Origin: an uncultured Maribacter sp.
GTDB lineage: Bacteria > Bacteroidota > Bacteroidia > Flavobacteriales > Flavobacteriaceae
Direction: 5' to 3'
Assembly: GCF_947496775.1 (NCBI RefSeq)
Contig: NZ_CANMDU010000001.1
Coordinates: 434,001 to 498,000 of the forward strand
DNA: 64,000 bases
The notes below the pieces were generated by a model, which worked only from the letters and a program-made list of their open reading frames with translations, was not told the DNA's origin and did not search any database. The translations under genes and the position numbers were made by a program. The first letter of the stretch is position 1. Every line of letters starts with the position of its first letter. Positions 16,571 through 25,657 of the stretch are shown here, piece after piece.

Positions 16571-17722
16571 TTACTCTTCTGTTTCTTCCGAATCCTCTTC
16601 TTTATCTTTGTCTTCATCTCCAATTTTAATTGGCTCCGTCTTATTCCATTGCTTTACTTCATCTTCTTCTGTAAGACCAGAAACAATTTCTACATTAACC
16701 CCATCCGAAATACCAATCTCTATGTCCTTTCTTTCAAATTTCTGATCTCCTACAGAAACTTCTACATAGGCTTCATCGGTCTTTTTATCAAACTGTAACA
16801 AAGCTTCTGGTATAACCAATATGCTATCCTTTTTCTCTAATACAATTGATGCATTAGCACTATAACCTGCACGAATAAACAAATCCTCTTTTATTTCGAT
16901 ATCCCCTTCAATCTTAAATTGTACTGCTCCAGTTTCTTCTACTCCTTTTGGTGCAATAAATTTTAGTTTTGCATCTAACTCCACATCTTCTATTGCTCCT
17001 AAACTTATTTTTAATGGCGTTCCTAATTCCAATTTCCCAACTTCTCCTTCATCTACCTTTCCTTCGAATATCATTTTATTTAAATCCGCTATAGAAGCTA
17101 TTGTTGTCCCATCGTTAAAATTATTACTTTGTATTACTTGATCTCCTTCTTCTACAGGAATCTCTAAAATAGTACCAGCAACCGTAGCTCTAATATTTGT
17201 ATTTGCACTAGAAGAACCTCCTGAAGAACCCACTCTAATTATTTGATAATCGGCTCTCGCATTCTTTAATTCTTGTTCTGCTTGGTTATATTGCAATTGT
17301 ATTGTGTTAAAATCTTGACTAGAAATTACTCCTTTATCGAATAAGTTCTTATTTCTATTAAATTCAATTTTCACATTGTTTAATGCCAGTTCCGCATTAC
17401 GAACACGACCTCTAGATTGATTTAAAGATTGCTCATTAGGAACCACTTTAATTACTGCTATTAAATCTCCTGCCTTAACTTTTGCTCCTTCCTCTAAATA
17501 CACTTTTTGAATAATTCCAGAAATCTGTGGCTTAATTTCTACCTCTTCTTCTGGCACCACTTTACCTGTAGCAACTGTTTTCTTCTCTACATTAGAAATA
17601 AATGGCTTACTAGTTTCATAAGTAATAGCCGATTTACTGTTAGATTTTATAAAAAACACAGCAGCCCATAGCGCACCTAATACTAAAAGACCTATTAGAA
17701 TATACTTTACGATTTTGTTCAT
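16571..17722 (-). CDS. HlyD/MacA-type periplasmic adaptor (membrane-fusion) protein, copy 2
   Basis: A 383-residue adaptor anchored by one N-terminal membrane helix (YILIGLLVLGALWAAVFF). A barrel-sandwich half-motif follows (KKTVATGKVVPEEEVEIKPQISGIIQKVYLEEGAKVKAGDL), then a coiled-coil hairpin (RVRNAELALNNVKIEFNRNK...FDKGVISSQDFNTIQLQYNQAEQ), then the second lipoyl half and a beta-barrel. The C-terminus is an acidic tail (DEDKDKEEDSEETEE). It would bridge the FtsX/MacB permeases to the TolC-type protein. It is clearly paralogous to the adaptor at 21137-22249. Confidence 0.93.
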   Translation of the reverse strand: MNKIVKYILIGLLVLGALWAAVFFIKSNSKSAITYETSKPFISNVEKKTVATGKVVPEEEVEIKPQISGIIQKVYLEEGAKVKAGDLIAVIKVVPNEQSLNQSRGRVRNAELALNNVKIEFNRNKNLFDKGVISSQDFNTIQLQYNQAEQELKNARADYQIIRVGSSGGSSSANTNIRATVAGTILEIPVEEGDQVIQSNNFNDGTTIASIADLNKMIFEGKVDEGEVGKLELGTPLKISLGAIEDVELDAKLKFIAPKGVEETGAVQFKIEGDIEIKEDLFIRAGYSANASIVLEKKDSILVIPEALLQFDKKTDEAYVEVSVGDQKFERKDIEIGISDGVNVEIVSGLTEEDEVKQWNKTEPIKIGDEDKDKEEDSEETEE

Positions 17723-17755
17723 TTTTAAATTGTATTTATTTTATAATTGATTTTA

Positions 17756-19018
17756 TTATTCTTCTCTTAATGCGTCTATTGGCCTAATACTTACAGCCCT
17801 TTGCGCAGGAATAAGGCCTATTAAGGTTCCTAAAATCACCATAATTGCCAATGCCCCCAACACATAGGGTATAGGAACAGTAGGATTTGCATACGGAAAA
17901 TCTGCTCCCTCTGTGAACGTATTTAATAAACTAAGAACTACTGCTCCCAGTATAATACCAACAATACCTGCAATAATGGTTAAAAAAACAGACTCTAGTA
18001 TAATTTGATTTCTTACCTCCGATGGTGTTGCTCCTAAAGCTCTACGCACACCTAATTCTTTTGTTCTTTCTTTAACCGAAATTAAAAGTATGTTTCCAAT
18101 ACCTATTACGCCAGCCAATATAGTTGCGATACCAACTACCAAAGACATAAATGTTAATCCGTCAGCAAATCCCATAACTTTTCCAAATCGTTCTCCTAAA
18201 TTAAAAGACCCAAACGCTCTTTCATCTTTAGGATTTACTCTGTGCGTACTTTTTAAGATAGCTTTTATATCTTTTTCAACCTGTACTACATCTGCATCAT
18301 CATAAGCAGCTATACATAGATAACCTACATTATCCCCAGAATTGTACAACTTACGATAGGTAGAAAAAGGAATAAACATAGCACTATCCGAATCGAAACT
18401 TACTCCTTGTGCCAATTTATGAACACCTATGACCTGAAAATATACATTACCAACACGTATATAAGCCCCTACTGGATCTTCATCTTTTTTAAATAATTCC
18501 TGTTGTATTCTTTCTCCTATAACAATTACTTTCCTAGCTTGATCTATATCTTCTTGATTAATAAACCGACCTCCATCAAATATTTTTTTTGTAGATATCT
18601 TGGTATAAATTGGAAAATCTCCATTAAGGGTATAAGAACCGGATTTTTGCCCTCTTACCGTATATACTGGCTCCGAACCAAACTGACCTTGTGTAATTCT
18701 AGGGGCAATATATTGTATCTCTGGAATTCTATTTTCTAAAGTTTCAACATCCCCCAATTTAAGCTGCATAGGCCTTCCCGTTTTAAAACCATCATAAGGC
18801 ATGCTTGTATTTTGAGCCCATACAAACATACTATTCATGGCTACAGTTTTAAAAGCTTTATCAAAACCATTATCTAATCCTTTTGCTGCTCCAGAAAGAG
18901 CTACATATATAAAAATACCCCATAAGACTCCAATAACAGTAATTATAGTTCTAGTCTTATTCTTACTAATAGAACCAAAAATCTCTTGCCATGTATTTCT
19001 ATCTAATAAAAATTTCAT
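17756..19018 (-). CDS. MacB/FtsX-type ABC transporter permease, fourth in the operon
   Basis: A 420-residue inner-membrane protein with MacB architecture: a first membrane helix after RTIITVIGVLWGIFIYVAL, a large periplasmic MacB_PCD domain (about 45-270), and three C-terminal helices. The helices contain the FtsX signature region (ILLISVKERTKELGVRRALGATPSEVRNQIILESVFLT) and the ending PAQRAVSIRPIDALREE. MacB-type pumps use mechanotransmission to push substrates from the periplasm through TolC. This gene starts 1 bp after the third permease and is most like the permease at 22278-23537 at its N-terminus. It lacks a fused ATPase, which is supplied by the separate gene at 20242-20943. Confidence 0.93.
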   Translation of the reverse strand: MKFLLDRNTWQEIFGSISKNKTRTIITVIGVLWGIFIYVALSGAAKGLDNGFDKAFKTVAMNSMFVWAQNTSMPYDGFKTGRPMQLKLGDVETLENRIPEIQYIAPRITQGQFGSEPVYTVRGQKSGSYTLNGDFPIYTKISTKKIFDGGRFINQEDIDQARKVIVIGERIQQELFKKDEDPVGAYIRVGNVYFQVIGVHKLAQGVSFDSDSAMFIPFSTYRKLYNSGDNVGYLCIAAYDDADVVQVEKDIKAILKSTHRVNPKDERAFGSFNLGERFGKVMGFADGLTFMSLVVGIATILAGVIGIGNILLISVKERTKELGVRRALGATPSEVRNQIILESVFLTIIAGIVGIILGAVVLSLLNTFTEGADFPYANPTVPIPYVLGALAIMVILGTLIGLIPAQRAVSIRPIDALREE

Positions 19019-19019
19019 A

Positions 19020-20249
19020 TTAATCGTCTCTTAATGCTACAATGGGTTTAATTCTTGCCGCTCGTTTAGCTGGTATATATCCGGCAATTGCTCCAAAAAC
19101 AATTAATAATATTGTTGCTCCAATTGCAATTGGCATATCTATGTAAGGATCCGTAATAAAACGATCTTTTAACTTGTCTCCCATGGAATTCAAAATAAAA
19201 ACTCCCAAAATCATTCCCACAAAACCAAATACCGTAGTAATAAAAACAGATTCCAATAAAATAGTACCAATAACCGATTTTGGCGTTGCTCCGAGGGCCT
19301 TACGAATACCTAATTCTTTAGTACGTTCTTTTACTACAAAAACCATAATATTACTAATTCCAATAATACCAGCAATAATAGTTCCTATGGCTACAAAACC
19401 AACAATCATTTGCAGAACAAACGCCATTTGTTGTGTGTTTTTAAGCCCCTCTGCAACGTTTCTAACATAAAGACCGTTCTGGTCATTAGGATTAATAAAC
19501 TTTTTATTCTTTATAAACTTCGTTAACCCTTTATCTAATGCCAATGCTCCTGCATACCCTAATTCTGGCCTAAAGGCTACAATAATTTGGTCTACCTTAT
19601 CTGTATTTTTTTCTATTAATTGCCTTGTAGTATATGGAATATAAATACGCCTTTCTTCATCATCCCCCCCTTCATCTTGGTATACCCCTATAACTTTAAA
19701 TGCACTGCCAGCAACGTCTATATACTCACCCATGGCATTTGCACCATTAAATAAATCTTTTTCTACCAAACGGCCTATGACTGCAGTTTTACTCTTTTCC
19801 TTAATATCATTTGCATTAAGGTACCTACCTTTCATAATAATAGTCTTCTCTGCTATTTGATGGGAGGGCGCTACTGCTCTTGTAGAATAATTATTAGATT
19901 CATTTTTATATTTAACTAAACCATTTCTTGAAATTCTTGGCGTTATATACTCTAAAAAAATTGGGAAGTTAGTTTTTATATCTTCTAAATCAGAATTATC
20001 AAATTCTATACGTCTTCCTGATTTATACCCTTTGTATGGCTTAGATGTTTGTCCCGGAAAAAGGGTTATGATATTCTGAGCGTCATCTTCAAAAAATTGA
20101 GAAAAAGTATTCTTTAAACCATTTCCGAAACCAAAAAGTACTATAAAAATTAGAATACCCAAAGCCACAGTAAATCCAGACAAGAATGTCCGCAATTTAT
20201 TTTTTTGAATGGTTTCAAAGATTTCTTTCCAGTTATCTCTACTAAACAT
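19020..20249 (-). CDS. MacB/FtsX-type ABC transporter permease, third in the operon
   Basis: A 409-residue inner-membrane permease. It opens MFSRDNWKEIFETIQKNKLRTFLSGFTVALGILIFIVLFGFGNG (shown here only as family-typical opening; first helix near residue 28). The periplasmic MacB_PCD domain follows, then three C-terminal helices with VVKERTKELGIRKALGATPKSV, and the ending PAKRAARIKPIVALRDD. Its start overlaps the ATPase gene's end by 8 bp, so the two are translationally coupled. It resembles the first permease of the operon (23546-24790), so the locus looks like two copies of an A-B permease pair. Confidence 0.93.
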   Translation of the reverse strand: MFSRDNWKEIFETIQKNKLRTFLSGFTVALGILIFIVLFGFGNGLKNTFSQFFEDDAQNIITLFPGQTSKPYKGYKSGRRIEFDNSDLEDIKTNFPIFLEYITPRISRNGLVKYKNESNNYSTRAVAPSHQIAEKTIIMKGRYLNANDIKEKSKTAVIGRLVEKDLFNGANAMGEYIDVAGSAFKVIGVYQDEGGDDEERRIYIPYTTRQLIEKNTDKVDQIIVAFRPELGYAGALALDKGLTKFIKNKKFINPNDQNGLYVRNVAEGLKNTQQMAFVLQMIVGFVAIGTIIAGIIGISNIMVFVVKERTKELGIRKALGATPKSVIGTILLESVFITTVFGFVGMILGVFILNSMGDKLKDRFITDPYIDMPIAIGATILLIVFGAIAGYIPAKRAARIKPIVALRDD

Positions 20250-20943
20250 ATTGCGCAGCTCTTACTTGATCTACTTTTTTATCTTCAATAATAACACCAT
20301 CTTTTAAATGCACAATGCGCTTGCACATATCTGCAATATCTGGTTCATGTGTAACTAATAAAATGGTATTACCCTGATCATTAATTTTTTGAATAAGATC
20401 CATTACTTCATAAGAAGTTTTACTATCCAATGCTCCTGTTGGCTCATCTGCTAAAAGTACTTTGGGTTCTGCTGCCATTGCTCTTGCAATTGCTACCCTT
20501 TGCTTTTGCCCCCCGGATAATTCGTTAGGCAAATGAGTAGCCCATTCTTTTAACCCTACTTGTTCTAAATATTTTAATGCTTTTTCTTGACGTTCTTTGC
20601 GACCAACCTTTTGGTAATACAATGGTAGCGCTACATTTTCCATAGCACTTTTATAGTTTATTAAATTAAAAGATTGAAAAACAAAACCTAAAAATTTATT
20701 TCTATAATTGGCGGCTTTTGTTTCGTTCAAATTTTTAATAGGAACTCCATCTAAATCATACGAGCCTTCATCTAATTCATCTAACATTCCTAGAATATTA
20801 AGCAATGTAGACTTTCCTGATCCTGAAGAACCCATAATGGCGACTAATTCTCCTTCTTCCACGGAAAAATTAATTCCTTTTAAAACGTGCAAAGAATTAC
20901 TACCCATTTTATAAGATTTGTGAAGGTCTTTTATTTCTATCAT
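20242..20943 (-). CDS. MacB/LolD-type ABC transporter ATP-binding protein
   Basis: A 233-residue ATPase from the ATG at 20941-20943 (MIEIKDLHKSYKMG). A TTG 24 codons upstream would add a segment without family resemblance that runs through an intergenic palindrome cluster, so I reject it. The Walker A motif is GSSGSGKST, the signature LSGGQKQR and Walker B VLLADEPTGALD, with H-loop VTHEP. It is the only ATPase in the operon and so should energise all four ATPase-less permeases, probably as heterodimer pairs; that stoichiometry is inference. It overlaps the next permease gene by 8 bp. Confidence 0.95.
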   Translation of the reverse strand: MIEIKDLHKSYKMGSNSLHVLKGINFSVEEGELVAIMGSSGSGKSTLLNILGMLDELDEGSYDLDGVPIKNLNETKAANYRNKFLGFVFQSFNLINYKSAMENVALPLYYQKVGRKERQEKALKYLEQVGLKEWATHLPNELSGGQKQRVAIARAMAAEPKVLLADEPTGALDSKTSYEVMDLIQKINDQGNTILLVTHEPDIADMCKRIVHLKDGVIIEDKKVDQVRAAQYV

Positions 20944-20982
20944 GATGGTTATTTTTACTCTATAATCGAGATTTAAATGCTT

Positions 20983-21042
20983 CGAGACTTGTCTCGCAAT
21001 AAAATTAATTTTCAATTAATTCCTCGCGTGTTTACGCCGAGG
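20983..21042. repeat. Cluster of intergenic palindromes upstream of the ABC ATPase gene
   Basis: Three dyads lie close together: CGAGAC-TT-GTCTCG (20983-20996), AATTAATT-TTC-AATTAATT (21003-21021) and CCTCGCGTG...ACGCCGAGG (21022-21042, one unpaired base). They sit in the 193-bp gap between the first adaptor gene and the ATPase gene, the largest gap inside the efflux operon. They could be an attenuator, an RNA processing site or a dispersed REP-like element. I cannot decide without the rest of the genome. Confidence 0.55.
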
Positions 21043-21136
21043 CTGCTTATTTTTAATGGATAACTTATGACGTATATCTATTGGACTTCTAAATTCCTTT
21101 TTTGTTACAAAATGCAATCGAAATTTTTTGTTAAAA

Positions 21137-22249
21137 TTAATCGGACTCTTTTTCCGATTTCACTTCATTCCAAACTTTTATCTTATCCTCTGGATTAACT
21201 CCAGATTTCACCTCTACATATATACCGTCACTTATTCCCAATTCAATATCTTTTCTCTCAAACTCTTGCTCACCAATTGCAATTTCTACAAAAGGTTTTT
21301 TTGTTTTAGCATCATATTGAACCAATCCTTCCTTTAAAGAAAGTACACTATCGGCTTTTGCTAAAATTATAGAAGCGTTGGCACTTAAACCCGCTCTAAT
21401 AAAAATGGTGTCCTTTTTCTTTAATGTTCCTTTTATCTCAAACTGTATTGCTCCGTTTTCTTCTTTTCCTTTTGGAGCTATATAATCTAAAACGGCATCA
21501 AATGTTTTATTTTCTATAGCTCCTACTGTAATTTCTAAGGGTAAATCTTCTGTTATTTTTCCAACTTCGGATTCATCTACCTTTCCTTCGAAAATCATTT
21601 TCTCCACATCTGCAATTGCAGCAATAGTAGTACCTTCATTAAAATTATTACTTTCAATAACTTGGTTTCCGACTTCAACCGGAACATCTAAAACCATTCC
21701 GCTTACCGTTGCTCTAATTAATGTATTTGCTGCATTACCTAGACCTCTTGTTGTTCCTGTTTTTACAATATCATATCTTTTATTGGCAGCACTATATGCT
21801 TGTTTTGCTTGATCATAAGACACTTGAGCTCTTTCTAAATCTACCTTAGATACTACTCCTTTATCGAACAAACTCTTTTGTCTTAAATAATTTCTTTGCT
21901 GATCGTCTAAAGAGATTTTGGCTTCGTCAATATTATTACGAGCATCATTTAAAGCATTTAAATTAGGAACTACTTTTATCTTACATAACAAATCTCCAGA
22001 TGTAACATAGTCCCCACCTTCCACATAAATTTCTTCAATTACTCCTGAAATATTCGGTTTTATCAGAACTTCCTCTAAAGGTAAAATACTACCTGTAGCC
22101 ATCGTCTTTTTAATAATTGTTTTTTTTGATGGTGTTTCTGTTTCATACACCATTGGGTCCTCTGCATTTTTTTGATACAAATAATACATAGAAGCCCCAA
22201 AGGTTATTAAAATGCATAGTAAAATGATAATAGTAACTGACTTTTTCAT
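21137..22249 (-). CDS. HlyD/MacA-type periplasmic adaptor (membrane-fusion) protein, copy 1
   Basis: A 370-residue adaptor from the ATG at 22247-22249 (MKKSVTIIILLC); a start 16 codons upstream would overlap the preceding permease gene. One N-terminal membrane helix precedes the lipoyl/barrel-sandwich half-motif (MATGSILPLEEVLIKPNISGVI). The hairpin is RNNIDEAKISLDDQQRNYLRQKSLFDKGVVSKVDLERAQVSYDQAKQ-like in pattern, and the closing region is EFERKDIELGISDGIYVEVKSG. It matches the other adaptor (16571-17722) over its whole length. It follows the first two permeases by 28 bp and is probably their dedicated adaptor. Confidence 0.93.
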   Translation of the reverse strand: MKKSVTIIILLCILITFGASMYYLYQKNAEDPMVYETETPSKKTIIKKTMATGSILPLEEVLIKPNISGVIEEIYVEGGDYVTSGDLLCKIKVVPNLNALNDARNNIDEAKISLDDQQRNYLRQKSLFDKGVVSKVDLERAQVSYDQAKQAYSAANKRYDIVKTGTTRGLGNAANTLIRATVSGMVLDVPVEVGNQVIESNNFNEGTTIAAIADVEKMIFEGKVDESEVGKITEDLPLEITVGAIENKTFDAVLDYIAPKGKEENGAIQFEIKGTLKKKDTIFIRAGLSANASIILAKADSVLSLKEGLVQYDAKTKKPFVEIAIGEQEFERKDIELGISDGIYVEVKSGVNPEDKIKVWNEVKSEKESD

Positions 22250-22277
22250 TTCTAAATGTTTGTTTATTCTGATTGAT

Positions 22278-23537
22278 TTATTCCGTTCTAATTGCATCTA
22301 TTGGTCTAGTTTTTATAGCACTTTGAGCGGGTATAAAACCTGCTAAAAGTCCAGAAAAAACTAAAATTAACAATGCAGACACTACTACGCCTAAGCTAAC
22401 ACTTGGGTTTAAAAACATATCTACAGGTCCGTTCATTTCCAACACCATATTGATGCCATAAATAAATAAGGCTCCTACAGTAATTCCCGCCATACCAGAT
22501 GTTATAGTAAGAAAAATAGATTCCATTAATATTTGCAATTTTATAGACCAAGGCTTTTCTCCTAAGGCTCTACGAATTCCTATTTCTTTGGTTCTTTCTT
22601 TAACGACTATAAGCATAATATTACTCACCCCAATAATCCCGGAAAGTAAGACTAAAACACCCACAAAATAGGCTATAAAACGCATGGCTCCGAATAAGCT
22701 TTCTACTCTATTATACTGCTCGTACAAATCAAAATGTCCAACCGCTCTTTTATCCTTGGGGTGCACTTTTCTTTTTTCCTTTACCAAAGCAACTATGCCC
22801 TCTTTTAAATCGGATATAGAACTACCATCATTTGCAGTAATAGCCATCCAACCTACATTATCTGCCCTATTAAATGCCTGGGAAAACGAAGTAAAAGGTA
22901 CATAAATTTCTTTCTGACCCTCTTCCCCATCTCCATTATTACTCTTTTTTTCATAAGTTCCTACAACTAAGAAACTTACTCCCTGTATTTTTATATAAGA
23001 ACCAATAACCTCTTCTTCTTTTTTATATAAACCTGTTTTTACTCCTTCTCCTATTATGGCTATTTTTCTTTTTTCATTAATATCAGAATGATTAATAAAT
23101 CTCCCTTCAGTTATAGTCATTGGGTCTTGATTAATTATCTCTGGATAATCCCCATAAACATTATAAGCTCCAGCATTTAAGCCTCTAATAACATTATTAG
23201 CCCCACCAAATCCGCCTAATTGATTTCTAGGGGAAACAAATCTTAGATTCTTAAAGTTATCTCTAATAGATTCTACATCTTCCAATTTAAAACGAAAACG
23301 CCTTCCTTTTGGCAAACCCTTATACGGTTTTGTAGTACTACGCGTCCACATGAACATTGTATTGGTGGCAATATCTCCAAAATCAGACTTTATTCCATTT
23401 TCCAAGCCTTTCCCTGCTGCTAAAAGAATAATAAGAATAAGTATTCCCCAAAAAACTCCAAAAGCCGTTAAAACCGTCCTAAACCAATTACTGGTTAGTA
23501 CTTCTAATATTTCTTTCCAACGGTCTTTTTCGAACAT
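22278..23537 (-). CDS. MacB/FtsX-type ABC transporter permease, second in the operon
   Basis: A 419-residue permease from the ATG at 23535-23537 (MFEKDRWKEIL); starts further upstream would lie inside the first permease gene. The first membrane helix is in TAFGVFWGILILIILLAAGKG. The periplasmic MacB_PCD domain follows, then the three C-terminal helices with IVVKERTKEIGIRRALGEKPWSI, and the ending PAQSAIKTRPIDAIRTE. It starts 8 bp after the first permease's stop. Its N-terminus resembles the fourth permease, supporting an A-B/A-B arrangement. Confidence 0.93.
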   Translation of the reverse strand: MFEKDRWKEILEVLTSNWFRTVLTAFGVFWGILILIILLAAGKGLENGIKSDFGDIATNTMFMWTRSTTKPYKGLPKGRRFRFKLEDVESIRDNFKNLRFVSPRNQLGGFGGANNVIRGLNAGAYNVYGDYPEIINQDPMTITEGRFINHSDINEKRKIAIIGEGVKTGLYKKEEEVIGSYIKIQGVSFLVVGTYEKKSNNGDGEEGQKEIYVPFTSFSQAFNRADNVGWMAITANDGSSISDLKEGIVALVKEKRKVHPKDKRAVGHFDLYEQYNRVESLFGAMRFIAYFVGVLVLLSGIIGVSNIMLIVVKERTKEIGIRRALGEKPWSIKLQILMESIFLTITSGMAGITVGALFIYGINMVLEMNGPVDMFLNPSVSLGVVVSALLILVFSGLLAGFIPAQSAIKTRPIDAIRTE

Positions 23538-23545
23538 GGTATTTC

Positions 23546-24790
23546 TTATTCTTCTCTTAACGCGTCTATGGTATGAATACTTGCGGCTCGCCAAGCCGGA
23601 AAAAAACCAGCTACAGCTCCAGCAAATATTAAAACAAATACAGTTGAAATGGCTACAGTAAAATTTACGGAGGGATTCAGAATATAATCCACCTCTATAT
23701 GAGGGCCAACTATTTCCAGAAGCCCCATACTAAATATTAATCCAGCAAATCCGGAGAGGGCGGTGACAAAAATAGCTTCATGTAAAATCATCCCAACAAT
23801 AGACCATGGTTTTGCCCCTAATGCTTTTCGTATTCCTATTTCTTTGGTTCTTTCTTTTACAACAATTAACATTATATTACTAACCCCTACAACACCAGCT
23901 ATTATAGTAAACACACCAACAATCCAAAAAAATAATTTAATACTACTGGTAAGATTAAAATAACGTTTGGCTTCTTCCATAGCGCTCCAAACTTCCAAAG
24001 CACTATCATCGTCAGGAGCAATAGTATGCGCACTTTGCAAATACCCTTTTAAATTCTCTTTAAATTGTATCGCCTGGGCAACTGTTTCTTCAAAATCTTT
24101 TGCTGGTGCTAAAGTATAGGATAAATTATTTACTCTATTCCCTCCATTAAACACTCTCTGCGCTGTTGTAATTGGAATATAAATACGCTCTTCTTCTCTT
24201 TCTTCTTTTTCTTTAAACTGCCCAATAATCTTAAAAGGAATTCCAGAAATCTCAATAAACGCTCCTATTGGAGTTTCTAAATCCCCAAACACATCTTTCG
24301 CTATTTTATTACCAATTACGGCAACTTTTCCTATACCGATTTCGTCTTGGTAATTTAAAAAACGGCCTTTCGTTATTTTAGCATTTTCTATTTGTTGAAA
24401 TTGACTAGACACCCCTTGAACCCCATAAGAAAGTCCTTCCTTCCCATAATTCACAGATACACCTCGCACAAATATTCGTGGAGATTGATTTTCGATATCA
24501 TCTTCTAAAAGTTTAGAAGCAAATTCATAATTTTCATTTGTGAGTCTAATTCTTCTTCCAGGATTTAAACCTTTGTGTTCCATTGTTGTTACACCAGGCC
24601 AAACCCATACGCTTGTAGCTGCGTCTTGTTCAAATTCTGCGGCAATTCCATTTTGCATACCTTGCCCAAAACCTAATAAAATAACTAGAATAAAAATTCC
24701 AGACGCTACAGATAGTCCCGTAAGAAAAGTACGAAGCTTATTTTTTCGGATGGTATCAAAAATTTCCTGCCATCTTTCAATATCGAACAT
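23546..24790 (-). CDS. MacB/FtsX-type ABC transporter permease, first in the operon
   Basis: A 414-residue inner-membrane permease. It opens MFDIERWQEIFDTIRKNKLR with the first helix at ASGIFILVILLGFGQG, then the periplasmic MacB_PCD domain. The C-terminal three-helix FtsX part has IVVKERTKEIGIRKALGAKPWSI and ends PAWRAASIHTIDALREE. It is the first gene of the efflux operon; 95 bp separate it from the small CAMC protein gene upstream. I saw no clear TAnnTTTG promoter there, so control of the operon is not resolved. Confidence 0.93.
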   Translation of the reverse strand: MFDIERWQEIFDTIRKNKLRTFLTGLSVASGIFILVILLGFGQGMQNGIAAEFEQDAATSVWVWPGVTTMEHKGLNPGRRIRLTNENYEFASKLLEDDIENQSPRIFVRGVSVNYGKEGLSYGVQGVSSQFQQIENAKITKGRFLNYQDEIGIGKVAVIGNKIAKDVFGDLETPIGAFIEISGIPFKIIGQFKEKEEREEERIYIPITTAQRVFNGGNRVNNLSYTLAPAKDFEETVAQAIQFKENLKGYLQSAHTIAPDDDSALEVWSAMEEAKRYFNLTSSIKLFFWIVGVFTIIAGVVGVSNIMLIVVKERTKEIGIRKALGAKPWSIVGMILHEAIFVTALSGFAGLIFSMGLLEIVGPHIEVDYILNPSVNFTVAISTVFVLIFAGAVAGFFPAWRAASIHTIDALREE

Positions 24791-24886
24791 AGGTTGGTTT
24801 TGATTGATTGATGATTACAACTTATTGTGTTGTATAAAGATAAGACTACAAAACCTAGGAAATGTTACAGAAAATATAAAAAATAC

Positions 24887-25093
24887 TTATTTCATTTTTT
24901 TATAGACAAAATAAAATACTCCACCTACTAAAATATAAGGGATTGCCATAAGGTAAACAATACCGTTATTAACCCCTTCAGCAACTGCTGTATTCTCACC
25001 ACTCTCTAATACAGCTCTACACATTGCGCATTGCGCAAAAGAAATTTCCGGCAACAGTAAAAACACAAATAATAAAACAATTATTTTCTTCAT
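24887..25093 (-). CDS. Small membrane protein with CAMC motif
   Basis: A 68-residue protein that I do not recognise as a named family. A signal-like hydrophobic N-terminus (MKKIIVLLFVFLLLPEISFA) is directly followed by QCAMCRAVLESGE, then a membrane helix (NGIVYLMAIPYILVGGVFYFVY) and a basic tail KKMK. If the first helix is cleaved, the CxxC lies at the mature N-terminus in the periplasm. The Met between the cysteines and the position behind SCO1 and DUF420 suggest a role in copper handling or thiol chemistry for oxidase assembly; this is inference. It is the last gene of the run that starts at 26997. Confidence 0.75.
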   Translation of the reverse strand: MKKIIVLLFVFLLLPEISFAQCAMCRAVLESGENTAVAEGVNNGIVYLMAIPYILVGGVFYFVYKKMK

Positions 25094-25119
25094 AACAACA
25101 CCTAATTTTAAAAACTACA

Positions 25120-25656
25120 TTAAGAGTACACGTAATATGGGGATATCATGATATATACTACCACACCAGTAATTGCAACATATAACCATATTGGGAATGT
25201 TATTTTTGCCAACCTTCTATGCTCTTTATAAAGTCCTAAATAAGCTTTAGCATAAGTTCGCAATACCATTGGAATTATTGCAATAGAGAGTATAATATGC
25301 GTTATTAATATAAATAAATAAATATATTTTACAATACCAACCCCGCCAAAAGAGGTAGATTCTGATGTCATATGATACCCAATGTACATGAGTAAAAAAA
25401 GTAATGACAAGGCTATACATGTTTTCATTAAATTTTCATGTAACCTTTGTTTTCCATTCTTTATAGCCCAAACCGCACAAATTAAAAGAACTGCCGTTAC
25501 ACCATTTATACTGGCATATATAGGAGGTAAAAAAGTAAGTGGTTTTACATTAGGTATTTTAACCCCAAAAAGAATTGCTACTACTACAGGTATAACAATA
25601 GAAACTATTGTAATTAGCTTATTAAATTGCTTTTCTCTTTCTACAATTGACGACAT
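25120..25656 (-). CDS. DUF420 family membrane protein (CtaM-like)
   Basis: A 178-residue protein with five predicted membrane helices (starting at IVSIVIPVVVAILFGV) and histidines at helix ends (HENLMKTC, YHMTSES, HIILSIAI), as in the DUF420/YozB family. The related CtaM is reported to be needed for aa3-type oxidase function in staphylococci, so an oxidase-assembly role fits. It begins 1 bp after the SCO1 stop, so the two are coupled. Confidence 0.88.
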   Translation of the reverse strand: MSSIVEREKQFNKLITIVSIVIPVVVAILFGVKIPNVKPLTFLPPIYASINGVTAVLLICAVWAIKNGKQRLHENLMKTCIALSLLFLLMYIGYHMTSESTSFGGVGIVKYIYLFILITHIILSIAIIPMVLRTYAKAYLGLYKEHRRLAKITFPIWLYVAITGVVVYIMISPYYVYS

Positions 25657-25657
25657 A

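Noticed and set aside
20944-21015. Extended N-terminus of the ABC ATPase from a TTG start
   Set aside because: The added 24 residues have no ATPase resemblance and cross the palindrome cluster; the ATG at 20943 gives the standard start MIEIKDLHKSY.
17756-24790. Four similar permeases as evidence of a recent tandem duplication or assembly error
   Set aside because: The copies are clearly diverged at protein level and every frame is intact with tight operon spacing, so an assembly artefact is unlikely; an old duplication remains the better reading.
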